A stretch of 64,000 nucleotides of DNA. Origin: Sambucus nigra (Eukaryota; Streptophyta; Magnoliopsida; Dipsacales; Adoxaceae). The notes beneath the pieces are model-generated. The model did no database searches and was not told the origin of the DNA. It worked only from the letters and a program-made list of their open reading frames with translations. Location: the NCBI GenBank assembly GCA_949130495.1, contig OX422211.1:334584504-334648503 (forward strand), read 5' to 3'. Positions within the stretch are counted from its first letter, which is position 1. Every line of letters begins with the position of its first letter. A program made the translations under genes and the position numbers. Shown here piece after piece: positions 35,027 to 45,945 of this stretch.

Positions 35027-36640
35027 CCCATAAAATCATAATTCGTTCTCCCCCTTTTTATTTTTCCGAAATAGATAAGGCAAGAATAAACACAATAAAG
35101 CAAATTGGGGTGTCACGAGAAACAAAGCAAAAAAAATGTTTTTGAAATTTTTAATATTTTCATACAAAAATGTAAAAATTATTTTACAAATATCACAAAC
35201 CATGAATTTTTACTAAGATAACCAAATCGGGGATATGGAATGAATGGGTGTGAACAAATTTAATAGGTAATAAAACTGAATCAAGCATATGTGCACGATG
35301 CATACGTGTACTCCTATCGAATGAAGATAAAAAAACATTATTAGGTGTAAAATTGTTGAATTTAGATGATATCGACTAAATCAAATCAACAAATCAAAGC
35401 CTAAGTGATTTTCACACAAATAACATCCAAAACTATTTAGTGTCGTTTCGAGAACTTTTCAAAGGACGTGCAAACCCATTGATTACTTTCCAACCAAACT
35501 CTCTCATATATAATAAAGAAATTTTTTATATCTAATGAGGAACTGAATTCTCAACTTAGAGAACACCTATTGGACCAAATTTTGGCATATTTCATCTTTT
35601 TATTGCCTTAACTTTAGTGCGGGCTCTTTTCAGACGGTTGCTTTCACGACGTGATAGTTATTTACTCGTAGCCATTTCCCATGTCACTCATCATTTTTTC
35701 AAATTTAAACAAATTCCTCACAGGCAATGGTTTTTATATGCACTACTACTATGATTCTCCTATTATTGCACTTGGTTCATTTTAAGGACATAATTGAGAT
35801 GAAAACACTCGACCAACATGTGATAGACAAGTAAAATAATCAAACAAATCCATGCACGTGTGCAGTAAAGGACAAATGAGTCAATCATGTAGGAAGTATC
35901 AACTAATTACATCTCAATGACTCCAAACATTGTAAAGCACATGGATGACATGATATATTATCTCAAAATACTATCAATTTGTCACATGGATAAATGGAAT
36001 GAAATTGTGACTCGGTCATCCTAAGTGTCCATTCATATATGGTGTAAAACAAAATACAAAAATCTTTTTGTCTTTTTCAAAATTTTTAAAAACCGAAAAT
36101 CTTTTTCGTTTTTTTTTCGAAAAGTATATGACAAAAGCAGTACAACCAGCAATAGGCATAATATTAGCATGAAAATCATCCTATGCTAGCAAAAATAAAT
36201 CACACAAATAAATCATCACTCAAAGAAGGTATGATTAAACGATAAATGAAGTATAAGCAATTATGCACGAAAACTAAGAATAACTGGATGAAAACTGTTT
36301 AGAAGCAACCATTAGTACAAAAAACCTAAGCAGATGAACACAGGGTACTGCAAACAGAGAAACAATATCTCTAGGAGTCGCTCGAACGAAAAAGTTTGTC
36401 GTTCGAATGACAGCTTCTTCCCCGAGACATCGTCTCATTCAAACAAGATGACAATTTTTTTCAGTTTGCCCAAAAAGTCATGCAGTGTAGCCCAGTGAAT
36501 AAAATCCTAGAAAACGATACCTAGAAGGTGCTGATAGAGTCCAAAACAGTAGTATTCATAAGAAAAGCAATGTAAACTACAACAAAGTGAGTCATAACAC
36601 TAGTAAGAATATATCAAGAAGCACAACTAGCGTATGACAA
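35027..36640 (-). other. Unclassified region, probably 3' part of the copia remnant
   Basis: No coding sequence recognised. At the left end the minus strand reads AAAAAGGGGGAGAACG (35040-35058), like the polypurine tract that precedes the 3' LTR in SIRE-like copia elements. A run of T/A-rich sequence lies near 36060-36130. Around 36375-36450 are GTTCGAATGAC and TCTCATTCAAAC phrases that recur in altered form in the LTR near 38620-38700. A deletion has probably removed most of pol. Confidence 0.35.
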
Positions 36641-37775
36641 ATGTCAACACAAACATCAAGAAGATCTCACATGGGATGAATCACGGGCAAGCAACTGAGA
36701 GTCGTGCACAAAAAGACCATAAGCCTCTAAATCCGATTTCCTAACCCAAATTGATGTGTAATGGGTTGTGGGGGGTTTTGGGAACCAGTGTGACTCTCTT
36801 TTTAAACTTCGTAGGTCCATTCAAAAGTTTATAACAGAAACGCCTAAGATGGCCTTGCCTACCGCAATGTGTGAAAGTGTAAATCGGGCAGTGAGTGTTA
36901 CCTAAAGGTGGTCCTTTCCTCAAATTCCTAGGTGGCGCTCTCCTTAAATTCCTAGGTGCCTCTCGCACGATGTTCCTAGGTGGCTCTCTCCTGACAACCC
37001 TCGGTGACTCTTTCTTAAAAATCCTAGGAGGCTCTCTTACACGTGTAGGAATGGGTGAAAAATGGTTTTCAAAACCAAACCCACCCCTATCCTTTTTTAA
37101 TTTGGACAGTCCCTAAAGTCTTATCTAACTTTTCGAACCGAGAATCCAAATGAAATTTCACCTTACACGAATCTCTCAAACTTTTCTCAAGTTCACTTAT
37201 CCTAGATTCGAGTATACGCCTAGAATCCTCAAACTCAAGAAGCTCATTTTTCATAGCTTCCATCACACCTCGAAGATCATCTCTCTCACCCTCGACATAT
37301 CCAATCTTATCTCTCAAAATTTTCTCTCGTGCCCTAAGTTCTTCAATTAAAATATCATTATCATTTTTAAGGCACGCTCTTACAAATGGTCTTTCAATTT
37401 CAATTTTTCGTTCTTTATTTTTAAAGATTCATCATAAAGTTTATTGAAAGAAGTTTGTAATTCATGCTCATCCTCACTTGTGTCGTCCTCACTCAACTCA
37501 CTTTTATCACTAGTCACACGGGTGGGAAACTCTCGCCTAGAAGCAAAAAAAACTTCTTTCGAATCACTATCACTAAGTGTAGAAACACGAGATGTCGGTT
37601 TATTCAATTTCATCCTCAAATTTTTGGGTCACTCATCTATCGTGTGACCTATACCCTCACAATCCGAACACGTCTCATATTGTTTTCAACGGAAGATTTA
37701 AAACAAGAGTTCGTGTGAATTTTCCAATTGGATTTTCCCCCACTGACAATCATCAAAACCACCAAAAGCCATTTT
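36641..37775 (-). pseudogene. Gag of SIRE-like Ty1/copia element
   Basis: From right to left: a likely start at 37775 (MAFGGFDDCQWGK), then a jump by deletion to a nucleocapsid knuckle CSDCEGIGHTIDE whose final Cys codon is a TGA stop. Next is a Ser/Asp/Glu-rich stretch (STLSDSDSKEVFFASRREFP, KSELSEDDTSEDEHEL), then a coiled-coil (GERDDLRGVMEAMKNELLEF, ISELEKSLRDS), then a second knuckle HCGRQGHLRRFCYKL and the tail VWVRKSDLEAYG. This two-knuckle layout with coiled-coil is that of SIRE/Maximus-type copia gag. The capsid core is missing and there are frameshifts. No copia pol follows. Confidence 0.7.
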
Positions 37776-37850
37776 TGAGAGAAACAGGACCAAAAATTGA
37801 TTTTTTAACAAAATTTTTGAAAACAAGAACAAACGCGATATATTAGCGAT

Positions 37851-37962
37851 ACCCACTCTGATACCAATTTGACGACGTGAGTAGTCAAATTGTATCAGGG
37901 AAAAACTTTGAAAATCAGGATCACTCGATAATTTAGAGTAACCCACTCTGATACCAATTTGA
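37851..37962 (-). other. Duplicated primer binding site (initiator tRNA-Met) of the copia remnant
   Basis: The plus-strand phrase ACCCACTCTGATACCAATTT occurs at 37851-37870 and again at 37941-37960. On the minus strand both read AAATTGGTATCAGAGTGGG, a match to initiator tRNA-Met. The copy at 37941-37960 abuts the LTR; the other lies 90 bp downstream in the leader. Confidence 0.85.
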
Positions 37963-38864
37963 AAGAGCCGTTATAGCGGAATAAATGCGACTTCTCAAAT
38001 AAAACAAATTTTAATTATGTGTCAACCAAAGCAGTTTTAATGAAAACCCAAGTTTTAATTTAGTCCTAAAAACGTGCATCTAAGTGATATGGAATCATAA
38101 CGTAATAATCATGCAAAGGAAACCAAATTTCAGGAAAAATACCCGAAGGGGAAAACCTTTTTATTTCCACTATAATTTGTAAAAGAACGGTTTACAATCG
38201 GATTATAATGAAAATACAAGTGACATATGAATACCCGCAGGTGTCGATCGATGTTGTCAGCAATGGAACATTCCAGAAGATCCACAAGAACTGTAGTCAT
38301 ATCTTCAGCCCAGAAATACCACAACACATCCCTAATGACCTCAGTCCGGTGTAGATTTATCCTCTCTACAAAGAGTTGAACAATAGCAAAGATCTGTTCT
38401 TGGGTTCCAAAACAATTAACTAAATATTTGGATCTTTTGTGAATTGAAAAACAAGATATTGAACTCTAAAAAGGTTGGAGAATAAAGTAAAACACTCAAG
38501 ATCGTATTCTGTTTAAAACCACTGTTTCTCCACACGAAATCAGAAGTATGACACCCTTTAAATACTAAAAATCAAGGCGGTGACGTGTGAGGAAAAAACT
38601 CTTCTCAGTTGAACGACATATGATGTCGTTTAAACGAGATCCTTATCTTATTCTAACAAGATCCTATCTCATTTGAATGACCTATCAAACGAGTCCATGA
38701 TTGTAGATAATTTTGATACGAACGCATAGCCGCCAGTTTCATATTTTCTAATTTTTTATGAATTAGTTATGATTTTTCTACGAGAAGGTGTTCGAGAATA
38801 AAATCTTTATATAGTATGAATTCAAAAAAAAATTGATAAAAAATTTTAAAGCTCCGCTCCAACA
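37960..38864 (-). repeat. 5' LTR of the copia remnant, about 905 bp
   Basis: The inner end is fixed by the PBS; the plus strand starts TGAAAGAGCCGTTATAGCGG. The outer end is placed at 38864 because the minus strand there begins TGTTGGAGCGGAGC, a common start of SIRE-like LTRs. Minus-strand TATA-like boxes occur at about 38805-38814 (CTATATAAAG) and near 38565 (TATTTAAAG). No 3' LTR partner was found, so the outer limit is tentative. Confidence 0.55.
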
Positions 38865-39179
38865 CTTAGAAAATATCTTATGAAAAATAATACCAATATT
38901 CTAAGTGCATTATTAAGGTACTCTAAAACGTAACCTTACCAAAGTTAACCTTGCAGAGACTGTTTGTTGAAAAACCTTGATTATTCGGATCCATCTTAAT
39001 GTGAATGTGATCTTGATATTCTTCGATGGTGTAGCGGTATACGACATATAAATTGATAATGGACAAAAATGTCCTTATAGACAAGGTAAACACTAAGGAG
39101 AAAAGGATGGAGAAATTAGTGTCGGGGACAGCCTGACACATAAGGAAGTCATTACTCAGAAATTCGTCTTTCACTACTT
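38865..39179. other. Spacer between the copia LTR and element 4
   Basis: AT-rich with no recognised feature. It may hold the decayed 5' part of element 4's gag, but I could not read it. Confidence 0.3.
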
Positions 39180-39770
39180 ATAATCAGATGGTGAATGCCT
39201 CTCTATTACATTGCTCGAATCACATGGATTCCATAAGAACAAGGGAGAAAAGAGATAGGGATTCGAGACATCAAACTCGCAAGGTATGACAAATAGAGGC
39301 AGCAGCCAGGGGATCCAGCAGTTTAGAGGACCACAATATATTGAGCAGCATAAGAGATTCAGGGGTTTCAATGATCAAAACAGATAAGGGCATGGCCAAT
39401 AGGGACAGGGCCCGAGGGACGGGATAATAGGTCTAACAATAGGGGGCTAACAGGGCCAGTAACTAGAGATACACCTGTTTCACGGGAATCGCTATACTTA
39501 TGGAAAGAGGGGTCATATGTCAAGGCGATGTCCACGGGTAATCTGGTACTGTAGGAGCAGGGCGAACAACAAGGGTATCCAGCACCATAGGGGTAGCGTC
39601 AATAGTTTCCAGCCCCAAGGATTGCTGCGCCATCTTTACCAGCTCCAGTCGCCCCAGCTCAGGGGCAATAGCCACAGTTATAGTACGTATGAATATATCA
39701 TATTGCACCAGCAGAGGGACCAGTACCAGTTCAAGTTGTTGAGGGTATGTTCCCTATATTTGGTTATGTG
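39180..39770 (+). pseudogene. Gag C-terminal part (element 4)
   Basis: A Gln/Gly-rich tail (MTNRGSSQGIQQFRGPQYIE) followed by a nucleocapsid knuckle RYTYGKRGHMSRRCP near 39500-39540. Both leading Cys positions of CX2CX4HX4C are Tyr, while the His and last Cys remain. Then follows a Pro/Ala/Gln-rich stretch. Several stops. The N-terminal capsid region is missing. Confidence 0.7.
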
Positions 39771-40087
39771 GGTTATATTTTTTTTATACTTGTGCATCTC
39801 ATCCATTTGTTAGTACTAGCTTTGTAGGAGAGTCGAGGATGATAGATTTTGCGTCCAATATTATACTTCACATGGATTCACCTATGGATAGAGGGGCAAC
39901 CATACGTTCAGTATGCCGGGGTATAAGGGTCAATATTGGATGACTCATATTTGTGGCAGACTTACTGGTATTAGACATTTGCGAATATGATGTCATATTA
40001 GGGAGGGATTGGCTAACTACGTACTCAGCCTGTGTTTATTATTATGGTAGGTACATTGTCATCTCCATTTCAAGGCAATAGATGTAA
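39771..40087 (+). pseudogene. Aspartic protease domain (element 4)
   Basis: Active-site context CASHPFVSTSFVGE near 39795-39835. The preceding residues read YT, so the expected D-T-G triad is Y-T-C and the catalytic Asp is lost. Further on: MIDFASNIILHMDSPMDRG and DICEYDVILGRDWLTTYSA, the conserved closing motif of gypsy proteases. The domain can be identified but not active. Confidence 0.75.
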
Positions 40088-41150
40088 GTGGTTGTGATGT
40101 CGCACCCCGAGGGTGGGTCAAGCACGTACTTGTATTATATTGAGGAGGAGACTTCTTCAAAGGTCATAGTATTGCTAGATTCCATCCCGATAGTTTTTGC
40201 TGATGTATTTGGGGAGATACCAAGTTTTCCATCTAGTCGAGACATAGACTTTGTGATTGATTTGATTTCGAGAACAAGATCTATTACTTTTACACCCTCT
40301 CGGATGGCTCCTCTATAGATAAGGGAGCTTCGGGACTAGACTTAGTAGTTACTAGGACAGGGGTTTATTCGAAGGAGTACATCATCGTGGGGTGATCCAG
40401 TTTTGTTCATTAAGAAGAAGGACGGATCCTTACGACTTTGTATCGACAAAAGGGAGTTGAACAAAGTCATCATACGAAATAAATATATGTTGCCTCATAT
40501 AAATGACTTGTTTAACCAAATGAGGGGAGAAATATACTTTTCCAAGATCGATTTAAGATTGAGTTATCTTCAGTTAAGAGTTAGAGAGGATGATATCTCG
40601 AAGTCGGCATCTCTGATGAGATACGGGTCATATGAGTTTTTAGTAATTCCTTTTAAGCTAACCAATGTGTTGGCGGTGTTTATAGACCTGATGAATTGAG
40701 TATTTAAGAATTTTCTAATCAGTTCATCATAGTGTTTATTAATGATTTAATGATTTATTCTCGGACTATGGAGGAGTACGCACAACATTTGCAAGTAGTC
40801 TTGCAGACATTACAAGACCATCAACTTTATGATATGTTCAATAAATGTGGTTTTTTATTATGGGAGGTGCAGTTCTTGGGCCACATTATATATGGGAGGG
40901 GGATTTCAGTGGACCCGAGGAAGGTTTTTGCAATGATGGAGTGGAGACATCCCATTACACCCACAGACATGCATAGTTTTTTAGGATTAGCTGGGTATTA
41001 CCGTCGGTTCATTTAGGGGTTCTCCAAAATAGTCGAGGCCCTCACGAAATTGACAAGGAAGGAGGTTTCATTTATATGTGATGATGCATGTTATCCGAAA
41101 TTTGATGAGATGAAGGCTTAATTGACTATAACGCCAGTACTTGCATTACC
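40088..41150 (+). pseudogene. Reverse transcriptase (element 4)
   Basis: Starts with the linker (MSHPEGGSSTYLYYIEEETS, DSIPIVFADVFGEIPSFP). After a stop and frame change come [54 protein letters not shown] and [15 protein letters not shown]. Beyond a stop at about 40698 and a frameshift is FINDLMIYSRTMEEYAQHLQ. The catalytic box is FIND instead of F/YxDD, so one metal-binding Asp is Asn. The connection region ends HSFLGLAGYYRRFI with a stop. Confidence 0.85.
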
Positions 41151-41520
41151 TTGAGCAGGGATAGACAATATGTCTTTACAAATGCGTCCTTATGAGGACT
41201 TAGAGGGGTGTTAATGCAGGAGGAGTGGCCGATAGCTTTTGCTTCACAAAAGCTAAAGCCTTATGAGGGACATTACCCCACCCATGACTTGAAGTTAGCA
41301 GACGTGGTATTTTCTTTGCTTATGTGGAGGCATTATCTCCTGGGGGAGAAATTCCATCTATTCATAGACTATAAGAGCCTAAAGTACTTGTTCATGCAGC
41401 GAGAGTTGAACATGAGGCAGATGAGATGGCTAGAGTTTGTAAAGGATTAGCAGTTCAACATTAAGTATCACCCTGGGAAAGCAAATTTAGTTGTATAAGC
41501 TTTGAGCTAAAAGTCGATAC
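41151..41520 (+). pseudogene. RNase H (element 4)
   Basis: Motifs YVFTNASL (usual TDAS, here Asn for Asp), IAFASQKLKPYEGHYPTHDL, VFSLLMWRHYLLGEKFHLFI, DYKSLKYLF and KYHPGKANLVV. The first catalytic Asp is replaced and stops flank the open stretch 41208-41450. Confidence 0.78.
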
Positions 41521-43059
41521 TAGAGCTAGTGACGGTGTGGAAGGCAAAGTGGAAATCTCTTCATAGTGATGACGAATTGACTCGTGCTTTTATGAAAGTT
41601 CTCACCATCACAACCGAGATCACTTTTCGGGTCGTAAAGGTGCGGGCGGTAGAACAACTTTTCCAGGAAAGGGTTAAGAAGTAATTAGTCGAGGGGCAGA
41701 GCATTACTTGATTGGGTTAGATGGAGAATTGAGATTTTTGTGCAGACTGGTTATCCCAGATGACGAGGAGTTGATTCAAACTATTATGATAGAGGCTCAT
41801 GGTTAACTATTTATGGTACATCTCAGTTGGGACAAGATGTACAAAAATATTCGACGTCAGTATTGGTGGTCTATCATGAAAAAGGACATAGTAGTCTTTG
41901 TGTCCAAATGTGCCACGTGCTAGTTAGTGAAGGTGGACCATCAACGTCTCGCAAGTTTGCTACAGCCTCTTGAGATTCTAATATGGAAGTGGGAGAGTAT
42001 TTTTATGGATTTCATTATTGGGTTACCTATGTCACGGCGGGGGCATGATTCTATTTGGGTGATCATGAACCGATTGACACAGGTAGCTCACTTTTTTCCA
42101 GTCCGGACAGACTACACGTTAGAGCAGTACGCTAGGCTTTTCCGTTCAAAGATTATGAAACTGCACGGGGTACCACTCAACATTGTGTCGAATGGGGACA
42201 GACATTTGTGTCCCACTTTTGGAGGAGATTTTAACAGTCCTAGGGGCAGAGTTGAGGTTGAGTACTTTGTACCACCCACATATCAATGAGAAGATGGAGA
42301 GGGTGAATTTGATGCTAGAAGATATGTTATGGATATTTATCTTATACTTTAAGGGGAGTTAGGAGAAGTACCTGCCATTAGTGGAGTTTGCGTATAATAA
42401 TATCTACCAATTCACTATTGGGATGGAACCATTTGAGGCATTATATGGTAGACCTTTCCGTTCACCCTCAAGTTTGTCGGAGGTGGGGGAGAACAAATTT
42501 CTTGGGTCGGAATTCATTCATAACATCTCGAAGAAGGTGGAGATGATTCGAGCCAGGATTCCAATTGCCCAGGATAGGCAAAAGATCTGCGTGGATGTAA
42601 GTTAAAGGCACCTAGACTTTGAGGTCGGGGACTAAGTGTTGATTAATATGCCTCCTATGATGGTAGTGATGATATTTAGGAATAAGAGGAAGTTGTCTCC
42701 GCGGTATGTGGGATCATTCCCTATCTATGAGAGGATTGGGCCTGTAGCATATCGGTTGGGACTACCGAACCACTTATAGCGGATGCATGACGTCTTTCAT
42801 ATTTTTACATTGCAGAGGTTCCTTAGGGACAAGATTTCTTACCAGCATATCAATATTGATGAGAAAGAGCTCCAGCCAAACGCTACCTACCATAGAGAAT
42901 GTCGAGTTAGATCTAAGGTTATTCCATTGTTATGTGTACAATGGGGACATCATACGGAGAATGAGTCAATTTAGGAGAGGGAGGAAGACATGTGAGAAAA
43001 ATATTCGGAACTCTTCTAGACAAGTACATTTGAATTTTGAGGACGAAATTCCATTATTA
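41521..43059 (+). pseudogene. Integrase with chromodomain remnant (element 4)
   Basis: Zinc-binding region near 41800-41930 (IMIEAHG, RQYWWSIMKKDI, KCATC before a stop). Core: FMDFIIGLPMSRRGHDSIWV, VAHFFPVRTDYTLEQYARLF, LHGVPLNIVSNGDRH, in which the second catalytic Asp context (SDRD) has become SNGD, then MERVN near 42290 with Glu kept. Later come MEFAYNNIYQFTIGMEPFEA, LSPRYVGSFPIYERIGPVAY and FHIFTLQRF. The C-terminus (VIPLLCVQWGHHTENESI, then a stop and KYSEL-like residues in another frame) is a chromodomain-like tail. Inactive. Confidence 0.8.
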
Positions 43060-43069
43060 GGGGGGAGAA
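43060..43069 (+). other. Polypurine tract of element 4
   Basis: GGGGGGAGAA immediately before the LTR start TGTAATACCC. It follows the TTTTGAGGACGAAATTCC phrase typical of the end of Tekay/Del-type elements. Confidence 0.88.
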
Positions 43070-44848
43070 TGTAATACCCTGTATTTTTAGAATAAAATTG
43101 GTAGGAATCAAATTTAATCGGATGAATATAATTAATTAAGTTATGAAGAAATTAATTAGTTAATATTTCATGTTTTTTGAATTCAACTTTGCACGTTAAA
43201 TAATTTTCGTAGAAAATAATTGCATGTTTATTCATCAATTGATATTCGAAGGGAAACTCAATTGAAAATGGTATATGTTGAATAAAAGTAATTCTTACGT
43301 GTTCCTAGAGGTTTTGAAAACTCTTTTAGGTGTTTTAGACCTCTAAAAATGGTCTCGGGGTATAGGTATATCATTTGGGAGGTTATTAGGCTATTTCGTT
43401 TATGGGTTCGAGCCCGCCCATTTGGGGGTTCAAAAATGGGAATTTAAGCCTAACTCGGGATTAAGGGTTTTTATAAGTTAAGTAAGAGTTTGGCAAACAC
43501 AATCCACAAATCTAAAGAAATCCTAGTATCCCCATTAAAATAGAGGAGTTACTAAGATCAAGATGAAGGAGGAATTTGGGGATTTAGGAAGAGGAACTTC
43601 AACCTTTATCCTAAAGCAAGAATTTTCTTGCTTAAATTAAATGTCCAATGTAGTTTCTTAATTCATCGTAGTAATCCCCCATATAATTTTTCACTTTCAG
43701 TATGAATTTGGTGACATAATTATAAGATTTAATCTCATGTATGTAGGGGAAATTAATCTGACTTTGTATTTTAAACCCAAAAATTTAGGATAATTGAAAT
43801 CTTGAATTGGATGATAGAATTTATGCTTTAGGTTCTTGAATTGATTCGAAATCTTGATAAATATTTAGCGCAATAGAACCCATGATTTAAGATCTGAAAT
43901 TTATGAGAACTATGATCCTTGTATAATGGTAAAACCTGATTAGAATCTAAAGGAATAAGAGGTGAAAAGTATGGTTTTGAAATATATGACAATTGATGTA
44001 TATTTTTGGTTTGGGGGACTGGATTTATCTGTTAATTTGTGTAACTAACCATCCTAGAAGAAATACTGAGTCTTGGGAGACTTGTTCTCGCAATGACATA
44101 TAAACATAAACCATTAGAATGGAAATTGGGATTGAAATAAAAATTCTCGTATTGAGGAACCTTGGAAGATATGGGCTTCTGCCCAAATTCGAATCGATTC
44201 GGCCTCCTAAGGTGAATCGATTCGGCTCCTGGGGAAGGTTACGCTGGGATCGAGGATGGATTCGGGGGATTTGTAGGAACCTGTACGAGCTAGTGAGACG
44301 ATGTTTGGATGGATGGTGATTTTATTAAAAATGCATTTGGGCACTACAGTTAAATGGGGGACTTATAATTAACTGAGATGGTTACGTACTATTATTAAAG
44401 GCGTGAAATTTAAAATTAACTGGTTGGTTAATTATTAAAGTGGGATTATTTATGAATGAATATATGATACATCGTAGGTAATTATAGAGTAATTGTATAT
44501 ACATATTGTGTGATGATAATATGTAGTTATTTATTTGTGTTAACATAGATATGTTCGTGGACGGTCCTATCTGTTGGGGTTACACTCATTTCAGGACCGT
44601 AGCACACGTCGACACAAGTGGGCAAGGCATTGCATAGGTCATTATTTTAAGTAATACGTAGTAGTACCACTTACAAGAGGTAGGTGTAGATGTTGGGATC
44701 CTTGTTATTATTGTGTATAGGTCGTGCAATGGTGTACTGCATATGTACCGACCCACTTGTGTTTGTTTTGTGATGTTCGATTTGGATAAGGGACTCCTTC
44801 AAACTCACCAATAGAGAACGAATAAGACACTACTAGAAGATGCCTTGT

Positions 44849-44899
<51 letters not shown>

Positions 44900-45688
44900 A
44901 AATAAATTAAATAATATTAATTCATTAGTCTAATGATGTAGACAGTAAATTACAGACCCAATACTACATAGTATGCATAATAGATGTTTATGTCACTTTC
45001 ATAGTTAGTATGACTGGGGTACTTTGGGAATTGGTAAAATGGGTGTAGATAATTACATTTTAGTATGTGGATTTTTCTAGATGCATTTCTGTTAATCGTC
45101 TAGTTATTAGTTATTATCTTGGATCTTAGGTGGTTATACGTGTAATATTGCACTTAGAAGAGGGTGAGATACTTAACGTATGTGAGTGCCAATGGGGGAT
45201 GCTTACTTCGAATTAATTGTGTTCTTTCACTTTAATTTTAGTAAGTTAATTCTTGCAACTCTAGGGCACTGACCCAAATTATAAATGTTTTCTCCCCCAT
45301 ATGTGCCTAGACAGGGATAACAGGACTGACGAGAAATCAGCCTTGCAGTCTCACTCTGCATACCAGAGATCAAATCGTTGATTCTATCTTAGGTTTCTAC
45401 TCCACTTAAGTCTTTTAATTTTATTGTATGGGTATAAGCCTGGAGTTTATTTTATTTCACTCGATTTGAGATAGTATGTTTATGTTGGGATTTTATTTAT
45501 CTTGTGTTGATGGTGGACTTATTACTTTTCTTGGTTATTAATTTAATTTGGTTTTAATTTGAATGTGGTTTAGAAATAAATGTTTTATTTTGGTTTGATG
45601 TTGAGAATGATATAAATTGACAAACAAGCCCCATCTTCGGTGTATTGTGTCTAGCGAACCTTTACGTGAGAAAATGAGGGTTGTTACA
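43070..45688 (+). repeat. 3' LTR of element 4, 2,619 bp
   Basis: Starts TGTAATACCCTG right after the polypurine tract and ends GAGGGTTGTTACA. It contains a GAATCGATTCGG palindrome pair at 44187-44226, a CCTAAAGCAAGAATTTTCTTGC motif near 43610 and a CA/TA microsatellite at 44850-44896. Length and content resemble the solo LTR at 8161-10793. Confidence 0.88.
44850..44896. repeat. (CA)n(TA)n compound microsatellite
   Basis: About six CA units followed by about 18 TA units, within the LTR of element 4. Confidence 0.95.
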
Positions 45689-45945
45689 TTCACAGAGAAT
45701 GTCGTTTAATGTTAATTGATTTATTACTCGAAAAGAAAGTGAAATAGATGATTTGGGGTTTTTTAATGTTTGTATCCTACAATTATTCTAGGCAAATATT
45801 TAAACTAAATTAATTTATAACTATAAAAACTTTAGCTTGAGAATTAAATCTCTCACCTCAGAATACATAGCATAAATAGTTACATGGTTAGACCCGCTTA
45901 AAATGCGATTAATACTCGTTCAAAAAAAATTATTTAAATCCAAAG
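45689..45945. other. Spacer
   Basis: AT-rich; nothing recognised. Confidence 0.4.

Larger units (their letters stand above)
39180..45688 (+). mobile_element. Tekay-like chromovirus, 5'-truncated, with 3' LTR (element 4)
   Basis: Plus-strand Ty3/gypsy element: C-terminal gag, protease, RT, RNase H, integrase with chromodomain remnant, polypurine tract, complete 3' LTR. The 5' LTR and N-terminal gag are absent. All domains carry stops or frameshifts, and several catalytic residues are changed. The polyprotein motifs parallel those of minus-strand element 2 (for example HPEGGSSTYLYYIEE against HPEGGSSTHLFYVEE), so both are Tekay-type copies. The sequence right of the LTR is TTCAC. Confidence 0.85.

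Noticed and set aside
36895..37846. Several plus-strand ORFs over the copia gag relic
   Set aside because: The minus strand carries the recognisable zinc knuckles and coiled-coil; these are antisense shadows.
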